Under the pieces are notes generated by a model. The model had not been told where the DNA came from, did no database searches, and was given only the letters and a program-made list of their open reading frames with translations. The translations under genes were made by a program, and so were the position numbers. From positions 62,001-126,000 of the forward strand of contig JBBSQW010000003.1 of assembly GCA_038243635.1 (NCBI GenBank): a stretch of 64,000 nt of DNA, given 5' to 3'. The DNA is from Pseudopedobacter sp038243635 (lineage in GTDB: Bacteria; Bacteroidota; Bacteroidia; Sphingobacteriales; Sphingobacteriaceae). Position 1 is the first letter of the stretch. Each line of letters starts with the position of its first letter. Positions 1 to 8,756 of this stretch are shown one piece after another.

Positions 1-1
1 T

Positions 2-526
2 GAGTTTATAAAAAATTTAAGTTATCACCCATTAATAGTAATTACCACCGCGTATCGGGAACATGCGGTAAAGAGTTTTGAACTGAATGTTTTTGATTAT
101 TTGATAAAACCCATTCCTTTTACTCGTTTCTTAAAAACCGTAAACAAAGTCTATCAGCAATTACATCTAAACCGGGGCAATGTAGATTTGAGCCAACAAG
201 AACCACATATTTTCTTAAAAGTCAGCAAAAAATCAATCAAAGTTAATTTAAGCGATATTCTGGTTATTGAAAGTCTTAAAGATTATATTAAAGTGATTAC
301 CAAACTTGGTGATTATGTTGTGCATAAATCCCTAACATCCGTTTCAGAGGAATTGCCACAATCCAATTTTTTAAGAGTGCACCGTTCCTATACTATTTCC
401 ATAAAAGACATTAAATCTGTAGAAGGCACCATCATAGAAATTGCTAATAGGCAAATTCCGGTAGGTCGGAATTACTCGAAAGTAGCATTAGGGCGTATTT
501 TTAACTCTGAAAATTTTGAAAGCTAA
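2..526 (+). CDS. LytTR-family response regulator, 5' end outside window
   Basis: The open frame runs in from the window edge; reading from base 2 gives 174 residues. The first ~45 residues are the end of a receiver domain: the stretch ITTAYREHAVKSFEL followed by DYLIKPI, with the conserved Lys-Pro after beta-5. Residues ~70-165 form a LytTR DNA-binding domain (FLKVSKKSIKVNL near its start, FLRVHRSY and IPVGRNY later). Such proteins are cytoplasmic two-component regulators paired with LytS/YehU-type histidine kinases, whose gene would lie upstream, out of view. A TTG at 101 could be taken as a start, but it lies inside the receiver domain, so the truncated reading is preferred. It is oriented away from the sugar loci and is probably unrelated to them. 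Confidence 0.9.
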   Translation, partial: EFIKNLSYHPLIVITTAYREHAVKSFELNVFDYLIKPIPFTRFLKTVNKVYQQLHLNRGNVDLSQQEPHIFLKVSKKSIKVNLSDILVIESLKDYIKVITKLGDYVVHKSLTSVSEELPQSNFLRVHRSYTISIKDIKSVEGTIIEIANRQIPVGRNYSKVALGRIFNSENFES

Positions 527-752
527 CTCGTTAAATGATCCACTTCGTTCGACTATCATTCGCTGTTGGAATACACCAGTGAAGCTTGTTGATGTTAACG
601 GTTAAAAAGCCGATGCGTCCGTCACGGAAAACAATGTAATCTGAAAAAACTGAACTCAACAGTAAAACGAGCTTCAACCTTTAAGGAAGAAACTATAACA
701 CTTGCTAAGCCTTTCTAAGTTTATCCGATCTATATTTTCCTGACTTAAAGCT

Positions 753-3422
753 TCAATTAATTAGAAACCCATACTTTCCTGATTTCAATGTTGCCGTGTT
801 TATTTCGCCCGACTTTAGGAATTGTGTTTTTTGACCTGTTAGTACTGAAACTGACTTACCCTGCAAAACCAATTTCGCTGTACTTCCCGATGGAATTGTA
901 ATCTGGTAAACAACGCCATCGTCATTTCTTTTCCAAGAAGAAATAATTTCACCATATGGACCAATATGTTTGGCCTCAAATTCATTTAACCCTTTAACAA
1001 AATTTGGTTTGAGGATAATATTCTTAAATCCTGGTTCTCCCTCATCCGGAAACATACCTCCTATACCTTTATAAAACCATGCACTTATTTCTCCAAACAT
1101 GATATGGTTTAAAGAAATATCTGAAGCAGCATCTATTTTCCAATTTTCGTATAATGATGTAGCGCCATTTTTTATCCACCACCCCCATGATGGGTAAGTT
1201 TCTCTGGAAGCAAGGCCATAAGCTAAGTCAGCATAGCCATTTTCGCTTAATGCGTTCAATATTGTTTTTGAACCAAGTAGCCCTACATCCATCCTACCAT
1301 CTTTCTCAACCCGTTCTGCAAGCTTTTTTGCAACACTAGCTTTCTTATCATTTGGCACAATCCCCCAGTATAAGGCGGCACTTAATTCTGTTTGTAATCC
1401 ACTACCATAAACTTCCTTTTCGTCATTAAAAAACTTTGCATTAATGGCGCTTTTAATTTTGTTGGCCAGTTTAGTGTATTTTTCTTGATCTTCTTTTTTA
1501 CCGAGTATTGCGGCTGATTTTGCTAAAATATTGGCATCTACATAATAATAAATAGAGGTGGTTAATTCTTTGTTTGCTTCAGATTTAATTGGAATCCAGT
1601 CTCCCAAACCCCAATCTGTTAATCCAGACGGGTATTGTGTATCAATATGGTTTACATATTTTTCGATACTCTCGTAAGATTGGCTTAGCAAATGTTTGTC
1701 ACCGTAAAACAAATAAATATTCCATGGAATAATAGCAATTGTACTGGTCCAATCTACTCCATTGGCCCAGTCGTATCCCCAAAGAGCTGTGGGAATTATT
1801 GCTGGCAATACGCCGTTTTCCTGCTGTTCGTCGCGATGATCGGCCAGCCATTTTTCGTAAATAGTAATTCCATCAAAATTATACAAGCCAGTCTCTATAG
1901 CGATGTGTGCATCACCCGTCCATCCGTTTTTTTCACGTTGCGGACAGTCTGTTGGATAACCAAATAAATTTGAGAGGTAAGAATTGTTTGTTGCCTCCCA
2001 TATTTTATTGATTACCTGATTAGATGATTTTATGCTCCCAACAGCTGGCACATCGCTATGCATAAAGTAAGCAACTAGGCTTTCTTTAGTAAGTGAGATT
2101 GGCTTATCGCTAATAATTTCTACGTATTGGAATCCTTTATAATTAAACTGCGGTTTAAATGTTTCACTTTTATTACCGCTTAAAATCAAAATATCGGTTT
2201 GAAAAGGATCCTTATCATCTTTTGGGCGGTAATGGTAATCTATATTTGACAAGTCTGCTTTACCATTTTTGTATAACCTTTCTGAGTGGATAATTTTTAC
2301 TACTGTTCCCTCCTGTCCATCAACTGTTAATTCGCTTACGCCGGCTATATTTTGACCAATATCGTACACATAGTTCTTATCGCTAAGCTTATTAAAACTC
2401 ACCGGTTTAAGAATCTTCACATCTCTGATAGGATGCATTTGTTGCGAAACTATATTTTGTGACGGAGCTGTTGTATATGATACCGATTTCCAACCGTCAT
2501 CCACAAAACCCGGCTTATTCCATCCAGGTGACTCTAAACGAGCATCGTAATGTTCTGCAGTGTAAATGCTATTTAAAATGATTGGGCTTAAGTTGGTTTT
2601 CCATTCCTTATCAGATGAAATATATGCTATTGAACCATCGTCATAAACAATTCTCAAATCCATACAAAATTTAGGACGGGCTCTCCAAGGTGCTTGGTCA
2701 AAATGCCAAACTGCTGTAGATTGATGATTATACCATCCATTTCCTAAAACAACCCCCATTACATTATCTCCATTTTTTAGCAGCTTTGTAACGTCATGGG
2801 TAACGTATAGGTTTCTTCTGTCAAATCTTGTAAAAGCTGGATCTAAACGGTGATTGCCCACTTTTTCTCCATTGATAAAAAACTCGTATAAACCAGCAGC
2901 AACAATATAAGCTCTTGCGGATTTTATTTTTTTCGTATTGTTAAACTTTCTCCTAAAATACGCGGCGGGTTTTAAATTGATATCTTGTGTATCTGTAATC
3001 CAATTGCCTCTCCAATTCTTGCTTTCTACTAATCCCGTTTCAAAACTTGCGATTTCACTTTCACTACTTTTACCTTTATTCCAAACCTTTACCTTCCAAA
3101 AGTATTTGGTATACGGCAGCAAAGCTTCGCCGTTATATTTCATCAGAACGTTCGCAGATTTTATCTTTCTTGAAGTCCATACGTCTGCGGAATTATTACG
3201 TAATTTTAATGAATCTTTCGAAACCAAAACTTCATACGCTGTTTGACTTGCTCCGCCGGTGTAAAACCATGTAAATCTGGGGTGTTTCACATCTACTCCT
3301 AAAGGGTTTTTAAGATATTCTGTCCTTAAAAATTCAGGAATTAACTGCGCTTTTGCATCCCAGCAAAAGATAGTGAGCAATAAAAGCAAAATAGTATTTT
3401 GTTTCTTATAGATTATTCTCAT
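753..3422 (-). CDS. GH78 alpha-L-rhamnosidase, exported
   Basis: This 889-residue protein with an N-terminal signal peptide (hydrophobic ~10-25, ending DAKAQ) has the GH78 layout: Ig-like N-domain, jelly-roll rhamnosidase N domain, (alpha/alpha)6 catalytic domain and C-terminal beta-sandwich. The catalytic block DCPQREKNGWTGDAH is intact, and Glu497 in it matches the general acid of GH78 enzymes. The downstream block GATSLYENWK, which carries the second catalytic Glu region, is also present. It should release terminal alpha-L-rhamnose in the periplasm or at the surface. It stands apart from the mannan genes, with 150 bp separating it from the SGNH gene. No LacI operator lies upstream; a pair of direct repeats does. 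The ATG at 3422 fits the signal peptide. Confidence 0.92.
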   Translation of the reverse strand: MRIIYKKQNTILLLLLTIFCWDAKAQLIPEFLRTEYLKNPLGVDVKHPRFTWFYTGGASQTAYEVLVSKDSLKLRNNSADVWTSRKIKSANVLMKYNGEALLPYTKYFWKVKVWNKGKSSESEIASFETGLVESKNWRGNWITDTQDINLKPAAYFRRKFNNTKKIKSARAYIVAAGLYEFFINGEKVGNHRLDPAFTRFDRRNLYVTHDVTKLLKNGDNVMGVVLGNGWYNHQSTAVWHFDQAPWRARPKFCMDLRIVYDDGSIAYISSDKEWKTNLSPIILNSIYTAEHYDARLESPGWNKPGFVDDGWKSVSYTTAPSQNIVSQQMHPIRDVKILKPVSFNKLSDKNYVYDIGQNIAGVSELTVDGQEGTVVKIIHSERLYKNGKADLSNIDYHYRPKDDKDPFQTDILILSGNKSETFKPQFNYKGFQYVEIISDKPISLTKESLVAYFMHSDVPAVGSIKSSNQVINKIWEATNNSYLSNLFGYPTDCPQREKNGWTGDAHIAIETGLYNFDGITIYEKWLADHRDEQQENGVLPAIIPTALWGYDWANGVDWTSTIAIIPWNIYLFYGDKHLLSQSYESIEKYVNHIDTQYPSGLTDWGLGDWIPIKSEANKELTTSIYYYVDANILAKSAAILGKKEDQEKYTKLANKIKSAINAKFFNDEKEVYGSGLQTELSAALYWGIVPNDKKASVAKKLAERVEKDGRMDVGLLGSKTILNALSENGYADLAYGLASRETYPSWGWWIKNGATSLYENWKIDAASDISLNHIMFGEISAWFYKGIGGMFPDEGEPGFKNIILKPNFVKGLNEFEAKHIGPYGEIISSWKRNDDGVVYQITIPSGSTAKLVLQGKSVSVLTGQKTQFLKSGEINTATLKSGKYGFLIN

Positions 3423-3493
3423 TTTACGTAGTAGAGATATTGTTAAATAAAAATCTGATTAATTGAAATAGGTTTTGGCTAAATTCTATTAAA

Positions 3494-3521
3494 TAGGTTA
3501 CCCTATCTCAAACTAGGTTAC
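3494..3521 (-). promoter_or_regulatory. Direct repeat upstream of GH78 (possible activator site)
   Basis: TAGGTTAC occurs at 3494-3501 and again at 3514-3521, exactly 20 bp apart, 72-99 bp upstream of the GH78 start. Direct repeats spaced two helical turns apart are typical of AraC-type or response-regulator activator sites. No regulator for this gene is visible, so the role is inferred. Confidence 0.3.
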
Positions 3522-3572
3522 AACCTTTTTTAAGATAGGATAAGAACTATTTTAATACTTAAAACAAGTATT

Positions 3573-6500
3573 CTATTTTACAAATTTGGTTCTAAAAGCA
3601 TGATTGTTATCCACAAATCCAAGTGCATAAACACCAGTGCTTAAGCTGGAGATATTTACTTTTGAATCGGTATTGCCTTTTTGCACTTTAACAGTATTTA
3701 AAAGCCTCCCATCAATTCCATAAATTTTAATTACGGCATTATTTTCAGCAATAGGGTGTAAAACATGAAGGTAAGAATCTGTACTGTAATATACGGTAAA
3801 TACATCTTTTTGTAATCCAGAAGTTTTTAAAGCGATAACATTACTTGACTTCACGGCACCGTCATTATCAATCATTTTAAGGCGATAATAGAACGTAGTT
3901 GATGGCAGCATCTGATTATCAATTAACGCGTATTGCTGTTTACCTGTTGATTTATTAGCCGCTACACTACCTAACGAGTAGAAACTTAAACCATCCGTAC
4001 TTTTCTCTAATTCAAAACCTCTAAAATTTACCTCATTTTCTGTGTTCCAAACTAACTTTACCTTACCGTTTTCTTCTGTTCCTTTAAAATTAATTAAGAT
4101 TAAAGGCAAGGTTGTACCAATTAGGTATTTATGATTAAAGCTACCATCTACTTTAAATGCCAAACCTACGGTAACCTGTTGGTTTCTAGTGTCATCACGT
4201 AATTTGAAAGAATAGTCGTAATCAGTATTATCCACACTGAACAAATCATAGTAAGCTCCAGTAGGCAAATTGTCTGCAGGTGGTTGATTGTCTTTATTTA
4301 TAGAACCCAAAAACACTGAAGTGCTATTAGCTAAATCCATTTTAAATTTATATCTGCTATCTCCCCCAAATTGCGCTGGCCAAACCAAACTTGCTTTTGT
4401 TCCCTGAAATTTTCCGTTTCCCTGGTAGGCCAATTCTATTCTGTCGCTACCAGCATTTCCGCTAGCACTCATATATAAGTTAACAGCCGTAATTTCTTGT
4501 ATAACTATTGTCTGGTTTACTAAATTGACCTTAACATAAAAAGGTTTCAATGTACTCGTAACGTTTAATGCGGTGCTACCCTGCTGTACTGTGCTGTTAT
4601 TAGATGAAGTATAATTATATGTTTGGCTGTTAGCTGTCCCAGAAATAGTAAAAGAGCCTGTTTTAAGTCCTCCTACAAATTCAAAAATTCCTGTTCCAGC
4701 TTTTTTAAACATAGCAGTAGTCCCTTCTAACGCTGATCCCGAAAGAGTCAGATCATCAGCAATTACTAAATCTGGTACATAGTCAGTTATTTTATGAGTA
4801 TAATTACCACCTGCCGCAAGAATAACTTCCACATCAAATAATTTAGCCTCATTTAAATACTTTTCGGCTATTTTAAATTCTGTTCCATCCCACTGTCCGT
4901 TACCATTGATAAAAAGGTCATAATACGATTGAGGGGTTGAGTTTGTTGGCGGTTGATCATTTGTAGTGCTTCCTCTGGCATAGGTTTCCTCAATACCGCC
5001 TTCTAGATATATTTTTATTCGGTATCTATAATCTATGCCTCCCCAAAGACCGCTATGAGACAGGCCTCTTGCTTTAAAAGAAGAATTTCCTGCGTAAGCT
5101 AATTCTCCAACAGTGTAAAGACCCCATGGGCTACAAACTATCACCTTATTAACTTTTTTCGCAGTTACAATAGCGTTACCACTTGAATAATCAACAGTTA
5201 TTTTATACGGAGCAGAAGCTCCCGAGACAGTAATATTTATTGGAATAATATCGCTATCACCTGCAAAAGAATATAAACCTGTCTTCAAAGATGTATAGAT
5301 TTCGAAACGATCACCTATTTTCTTCATATTGATTGTTGAAACAGACTCACTAACCGCCGAACCTTGAATACCCAAGCTTGCAGGTATAGGAACTTCTAAT
5401 TCAGAACTAAGATGCCACTCAGAAAACTGCACTACGTTTCCGGAGACTATTCCGTCAATCTGCAAACGAAATTTTAAAAAATCACTTTGACTATTAACAG
5501 TGTATTCTAAAGTTTGATTTCTTGTAAGAAAGGTTTGATTAGTTCGAGTATCCATCAAAGTCCAATCTGTACCGTTATTAGATCCGTATAATTTCCATGA
5601 TTTAGGGTCTCTATCAGTTTCGCGTACAGAAGCGCAAGATGTTATAGAATACTTATAAACCTTTTGTGCGGTTGGCGAATCATATTGTACCCATCCGAAA
5701 TTATTACCAAAAGGTCCACAAAATTTAGTGTCAACATTTTTATCTACCAAGCTATTAACTGATTCTGCTGGAGTAAACCCGTTTACTAAACTTGAGGTAG
5801 AACCCCCATTGCTGGAAATGTCCTTGGTATATTTATCAGGAAAACCAAAAAACTGTAACTCTCTTATTTCTAATTGCGAACCGCCATTATTCGCGGTTAT
5901 TATTAAACGATATTGATTATAAGGAGTTAAGTTCGTTGACATACTATAAGGTACATCTGTAACAATTGTTTCTGACGGTAATAGATTTATATCAGTCTGT
6001 GTACTTAAATTTATCCAAGTAGATCCGTCTGACGAAGCTTCTAATCTCCACGATTTCGGGTTCTTTGTAATATCAGTTCCTGGGGTTATCGCGTATCCCG
6101 TCAATTTGATATCAGAAGGAAGTAAAACAGTATATGACATATTTTGGGCGTATGTTTGCACCACACCTGTTATTCCGTCATTATCTGTTAACCCGCTTGT
6201 TGAGCCCCCTGCTGAGGACGCCACACTTGTGCTAAGATCTGTATAATCAAACGGAGCTATCAAGCGTAAGGCATCGTTAGGTAATACGCAAGTAGTACAA
6301 ATCTTACTGGCGATGGTGTAAGCCATCACGTTATTTCCTTTTCTATTTGGATGGATTAAATCAGGAACAAAATTTGACTTGCCATTAAATGGCGTATGCA
6401 AATCGATTGTATTAACATTGTTTTGAGAAGCGATGTTTGTAATTTTCGGGATAATTTCGCCGGTAAGTGTATTGTCAAGTATCATTCCGTTATTCGGGAA

Positions 6501-6932
6501 TGCTACAATAGGATACACCAAAAATATAGTTGGGTTGGCTCCAGAATTTTTAAATTCATTGATCATAGCTGTATAATCACTTTCAAATTCTGTACTATAT
6601 GATCCCCAATTTTGAGGTTTGGCATCATTTGTCCCAAATTTGATTATCACAATATCCGGTTGCCACGCTTTGGCATCTGCATATTTTTGGTCAGTCCAAT
6701 ATGGAAAATCCCCATGTTTCAAAAGAGTTTTGCCACTCGATCCATAATTCCTTACCTCGTAATCTGTGCTGCCTAAAAAGCCTTGTAACAAGCCTGGGTA
6801 GGTGTTTTCTCTAGCCAAGCCAGGTCCATCTGTTATACTATCGCCAATACAAGCAACCTTTTTCTTTTGAGCATAGCTACCAATACTGCTCAGAAGAAGC
6901 AATATCATTAATTTTGTAAAGCTTAATTTCAT
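3573..6932 (-). CDS. SGNH/GDSL esterase with two discoidin domains, SusE/F-like repeats and T9SS tail
   Basis: This 1119-residue secreted protein has a signal peptide at 1-21. Residues ~24-215 are an SGNH hydrolase: GDSITDG with Ser32, KFGTNDA, and DLIHPN with Asp191 and His194 complete the triad. Two F5/8-type C (discoidin) domains follow (~224-365 and ~372-510); the second contains DRDPKSWKLYGSN. Two SusE/F-like segments follow (~545-735 and ~745-935), recognisable by EIYTSLKTG and GNGQWDGTEFK, both resembling the SusE gene of this window. An Ig-like region (~940-1045) leads to a C-terminal T9SS type A-like sorting domain ending HAFRTKFVK. The likely role is surface de-acylation of a glycan, possibly acetylated mannan, held by its own binding modules. 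The ester substrate is not shown by the sequence. Confidence 0.82.
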   Translation of the reverse strand: MKLSFTKLMILLLLSSIGSYAQKKKVACIGDSITDGPGLARENTYPGLLQGFLGSTDYEVRNYGSSGKTLLKHGDFPYWTDQKYADAKAWQPDIVIIKFGTNDAKPQNWGSYSTEFESDYTAMINEFKNSGANPTIFLVYPIVAFPNNGMILDNTLTGEIIPKITNIASQNNVNTIDLHTPFNGKSNFVPDLIHPNRKGNNVMAYTIASKICTTCVLPNDALRLIAPFDYTDLSTSVASSAGGSTSGLTDNDGITGVVQTYAQNMSYTVLLPSDIKLTGYAITPGTDITKNPKSWRLEASSDGSTWINLSTQTDINLLPSETIVTDVPYSMSTNLTPYNQYRLIITANNGGSQLEIRELQFFGFPDKYTKDISSNGGSTSSLVNGFTPAESVNSLVDKNVDTKFCGPFGNNFGWVQYDSPTAQKVYKYSITSCASVRETDRDPKSWKLYGSNNGTDWTLMDTRTNQTFLTRNQTLEYTVNSQSDFLKFRLQIDGIVSGNVVQFSEWHLSSELEVPIPASLGIQGSAVSESVSTINMKKIGDRFEIYTSLKTGLYSFAGDSDIIPINITVSGASAPYKITVDYSSGNAIVTAKKVNKVIVCSPWGLYTVGELAYAGNSSFKARGLSHSGLWGGIDYRYRIKIYLEGGIEETYARGSTTNDQPPTNSTPQSYYDLFINGNGQWDGTEFKIAEKYLNEAKLFDVEVILAAGGNYTHKITDYVPDLVIADDLTLSGSALEGTTAMFKKAGTGIFEFVGGLKTGSFTISGTANSQTYNYTSSNNSTVQQGSTALNVTSTLKPFYVKVNLVNQTIVIQEITAVNLYMSASGNAGSDRIELAYQGNGKFQGTKASLVWPAQFGGDSRYKFKMDLANSTSVFLGSINKDNQPPADNLPTGAYYDLFSVDNTDYDYSFKLRDDTRNQQVTVGLAFKVDGSFNHKYLIGTTLPLILINFKGTEENGKVKLVWNTENEVNFRGFELEKSTDGLSFYSLGSVAANKSTGKQQYALIDNQMLPSTTFYYRLKMIDNDGAVKSSNVIALKTSGLQKDVFTVYYSTDSYLHVLHPIAENNAVIKIYGIDGRLLNTVKVQKGNTDSKVNISSLSTGVYALGFVDNNHAFRTKFVK

Positions 6933-6959
6933 AATTGTATAATGGTTAATTGGTAAATT

Positions 6960-7182
6960 TTAATATTTGTCGCTGCAATAGAATTATCTCCTACAAAAAA
7001 ATAAGTACCTGCCTTTAATGAAGTATAAAGTTCATAACACTTCCATTCAATTTCATAGGAATTGAATTTACAGATTCTGTTGCACTACCTTAAAGGGAAA
7101 GGGAGGCAGGCGCTGGAATAGCCTGTGCACTTATGCCAAAAAGTAACATGAGCGCAAAAAAATGCGTAAGTTTTGTTTTCAT
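6960..7182 (-). pseudogene. Decayed SusE/SusF-like fragment
   Basis: An ATG at 7182 opens a signal peptide (KLTHFFALMLLFGISAQA) but reaches an in-frame TAA at 7090-7092 after 30 codons. Reading on gives GSATESVNSIPMKLNG, then a frameshift, then YELYTSLKAGTYFFVGDNS. Stitched together, these match the SusE/F-like segment of the adjacent SGNH protein (GSAVSESVSTINMKK followed by EIYTSLKTGLYSFAGD). The fragment ends right at the SGNH start. It is therefore the 5' end of a lost SusE/F-like gene, inactivated by a stop and a frameshift and truncated by deletion. Homology was read by eye. Confidence 0.7.
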
Positions 7183-7505
7183 AATTTAATTAGTTAAAAG
7201 GTTTACATTAACTATTATTCTGTTTTAAAGAATTGGTTATTTCAGATTTTACATAGCTCTAGTTTTCAAACTATTGCCATAAATGGTTATTGATGGCAAT
7301 AGTTTGATAGCAACTGTTTATATCTGCCACCAGCTAAAGGAGAAAATATTTAGGTAGGTTAGTGTTTTCTCAGATTAATTAATATTAGTTCACTCTAGGT
7401 TCTATTTTCACGAATGGTTTCGCAGTTCATGAAACGTTTTTATTCAGCTTAAAACAACTCCTGCATACCGCAATATGCAGGAATCGTTTAGGTAAAAGAG
7501 GAGAT
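7183..7505. other. Intergenic region downstream of GH76
   Basis: No open frame or family signature was seen in these 323 bp. They contain the strong hairpin listed separately, and presumably the promoter of the decayed gene and the SGNH gene, although no clear TAnnTTTG element was found. Confidence 0.5.
7267..7306 (-). terminator. Perfect 14-bp hairpin after the mannan operon
   Basis: CAAACTATTGCCAT (7267-7280) and its exact reverse complement (7293-7306) flank a 12-nt loop, 200 bp past the GH76 stop. It probably ends the SusCDE-GH76 transcript or stabilises its 3' end. No T-run follows on either strand, so intrinsic termination is uncertain. Confidence 0.5.
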
Positions 7506-8675
7506 CTAATCTAAGAATCCTTCGTTTTGTAAAAGTGCCATCGCTTCCATTAAAGTACACCCGCTAATTTGGGTGCGGAGAGCTACAGTTCCTGTAGTTG
7601 GTGCTTCCCACCAGTGAAATCCAAATAACGGAACCGGTGTTTTAACCGTACCTTTTAACCACAATGTTTCGGCACTATTTTTTATAAAAGCGATATAACG
7701 CTTTCTATTTGTATCGGGTAAATCCTTATTCATAATCAACTGAGTGAAATAACGAATGAATATTCCTTTGAATAAGTTCACGTCGTTATCTTGCTGCTCT
7801 GCCCAGTCAGATAATACCCTATTGTTTGTATTAATCAAATTACCCATGGTCCAGTCAGCCGTTTTTATAGCATCTTTTAGGTAGGTTTTATCTCCACTTA
7901 TTTTATAAAGTTCTAATGCAGAGCCTATATAAGTACCAGTATTGTAAGTCCAATCACCCTGGGTGTCATTTATGTGTTCGTAAACTCTTCCAGATTGTTG
8001 TACTACTCGGTTATCTTTCATCCAGTCATATATTCTGTTATACCAAACCTCGTTTGTAAGTCCTAATGCAGTTTGCGAGATACCATACTTTTCCCATCTT
8101 CTAGCAGCTGTAATTGTAGACGGACCGTTAGATGGCACCCCTTTACTTTTCCCTGCCTCATTATTATCATGATTCCATTTTATGCCTCCGCCTTGGTAAT
8201 CATCCCAACCTTTCACTATTTCATCCCACAAAAACTTCGCAGATTCCTCATATCTTGTGTCACCCGTAGCTTCAAAAGCTCGCAAATGTGCTGCTGCATG
8301 CCAAGCCATATCGTCATAATAATTATTATAAAAGCCACCACCGTTCTTGGCTTTCACCCCTTCGTAAAAATCATAAATTCCTTTTTTGTAAAGATCAGAT
8401 TTCGTTCGTTTATAGGCATCTACCATTACGTCAAGCCCGTGAGCCTCTGGCCAATAATCATATCTGCTTATACTACCTACATTATCATTATTGAAATGAT
8501 GCTTTGTGGGGTTCCAATAAGCAGTCATCAAAGCTTGGCTACTACTATCCGCTACCGCATTCCAGTCAATTTTCGGAATTGGATTTCTATCAATGTATTC
8601 ATCATTTATCTTTGCACAAGACGAAAGAGCCGTTACAAAAACGCATGATAAAAAGAATATTTGTGTTGGTTTCAT
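7506..8675 (-). CDS. GH76 endo-alpha-1,6-mannanase lipoprotein
   Basis: This 389-residue lipoprotein has its lipobox at LSSC (Cys20), so it is anchored in the membrane and probably displayed at the surface. The GH76 signature Asp-Asp pair is present in YYDDMAWHA (Asp121-Asp122), followed by GGGIKWNHD and SNGPSTITAARRW, as expected for the (alpha/alpha)6 barrel. GH76 enzymes cut the alpha-1,6-mannan backbone of yeast cell-wall mannan. It is the last gene of the SusC-SusD-SusE run, 81 bp after SusE, and so likely produces the oligosaccharides that the transporter imports. Length is normal for the family. Confidence 0.93.
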   Translation of the reverse strand: MKPTQIFFLSCVFVTALSSCAKINDEYIDRNPIPKIDWNAVADSSSQALMTAYWNPTKHHFNNDNVGSISRYDYWPEAHGLDVMVDAYKRTKSDLYKKGIYDFYEGVKAKNGGGFYNNYYDDMAWHAAAHLRAFEATGDTRYEESAKFLWDEIVKGWDDYQGGGIKWNHDNNEAGKSKGVPSNGPSTITAARRWEKYGISQTALGLTNEVWYNRIYDWMKDNRVVQQSGRVYEHINDTQGDWTYNTGTYIGSALELYKISGDKTYLKDAIKTADWTMGNLINTNNRVLSDWAEQQDNDVNLFKGIFIRYFTQLIMNKDLPDTNRKRYIAFIKNSAETLWLKGTVKTPVPLFGFHWWEAPTTGTVALRTQISGCTLMEAMALLQNEGFLD

Positions 8676-8756
8676 AGTTCTTTATTTGAAACAGAATACT
8701 TAAAGGAGGGTTAACCATTGTAAAACCCACCTTTAAGCATGCCGCTATAGGTGTTA

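Noticed and set aside
2938..3274. Two overlapping plus-strand frames of 75-102 codons
   Set aside because: Both are antisense to the GH78 N-terminal domains, without start signals or recognisable motifs.
8073..8648. 191-codon open frame on the plus strand
   Set aside because: It is antisense to the GH76 gene, has a low-complexity Ile/Tyr/Arg-rich translation and no family marks; it is a shadow of the codon bias on the other strand.
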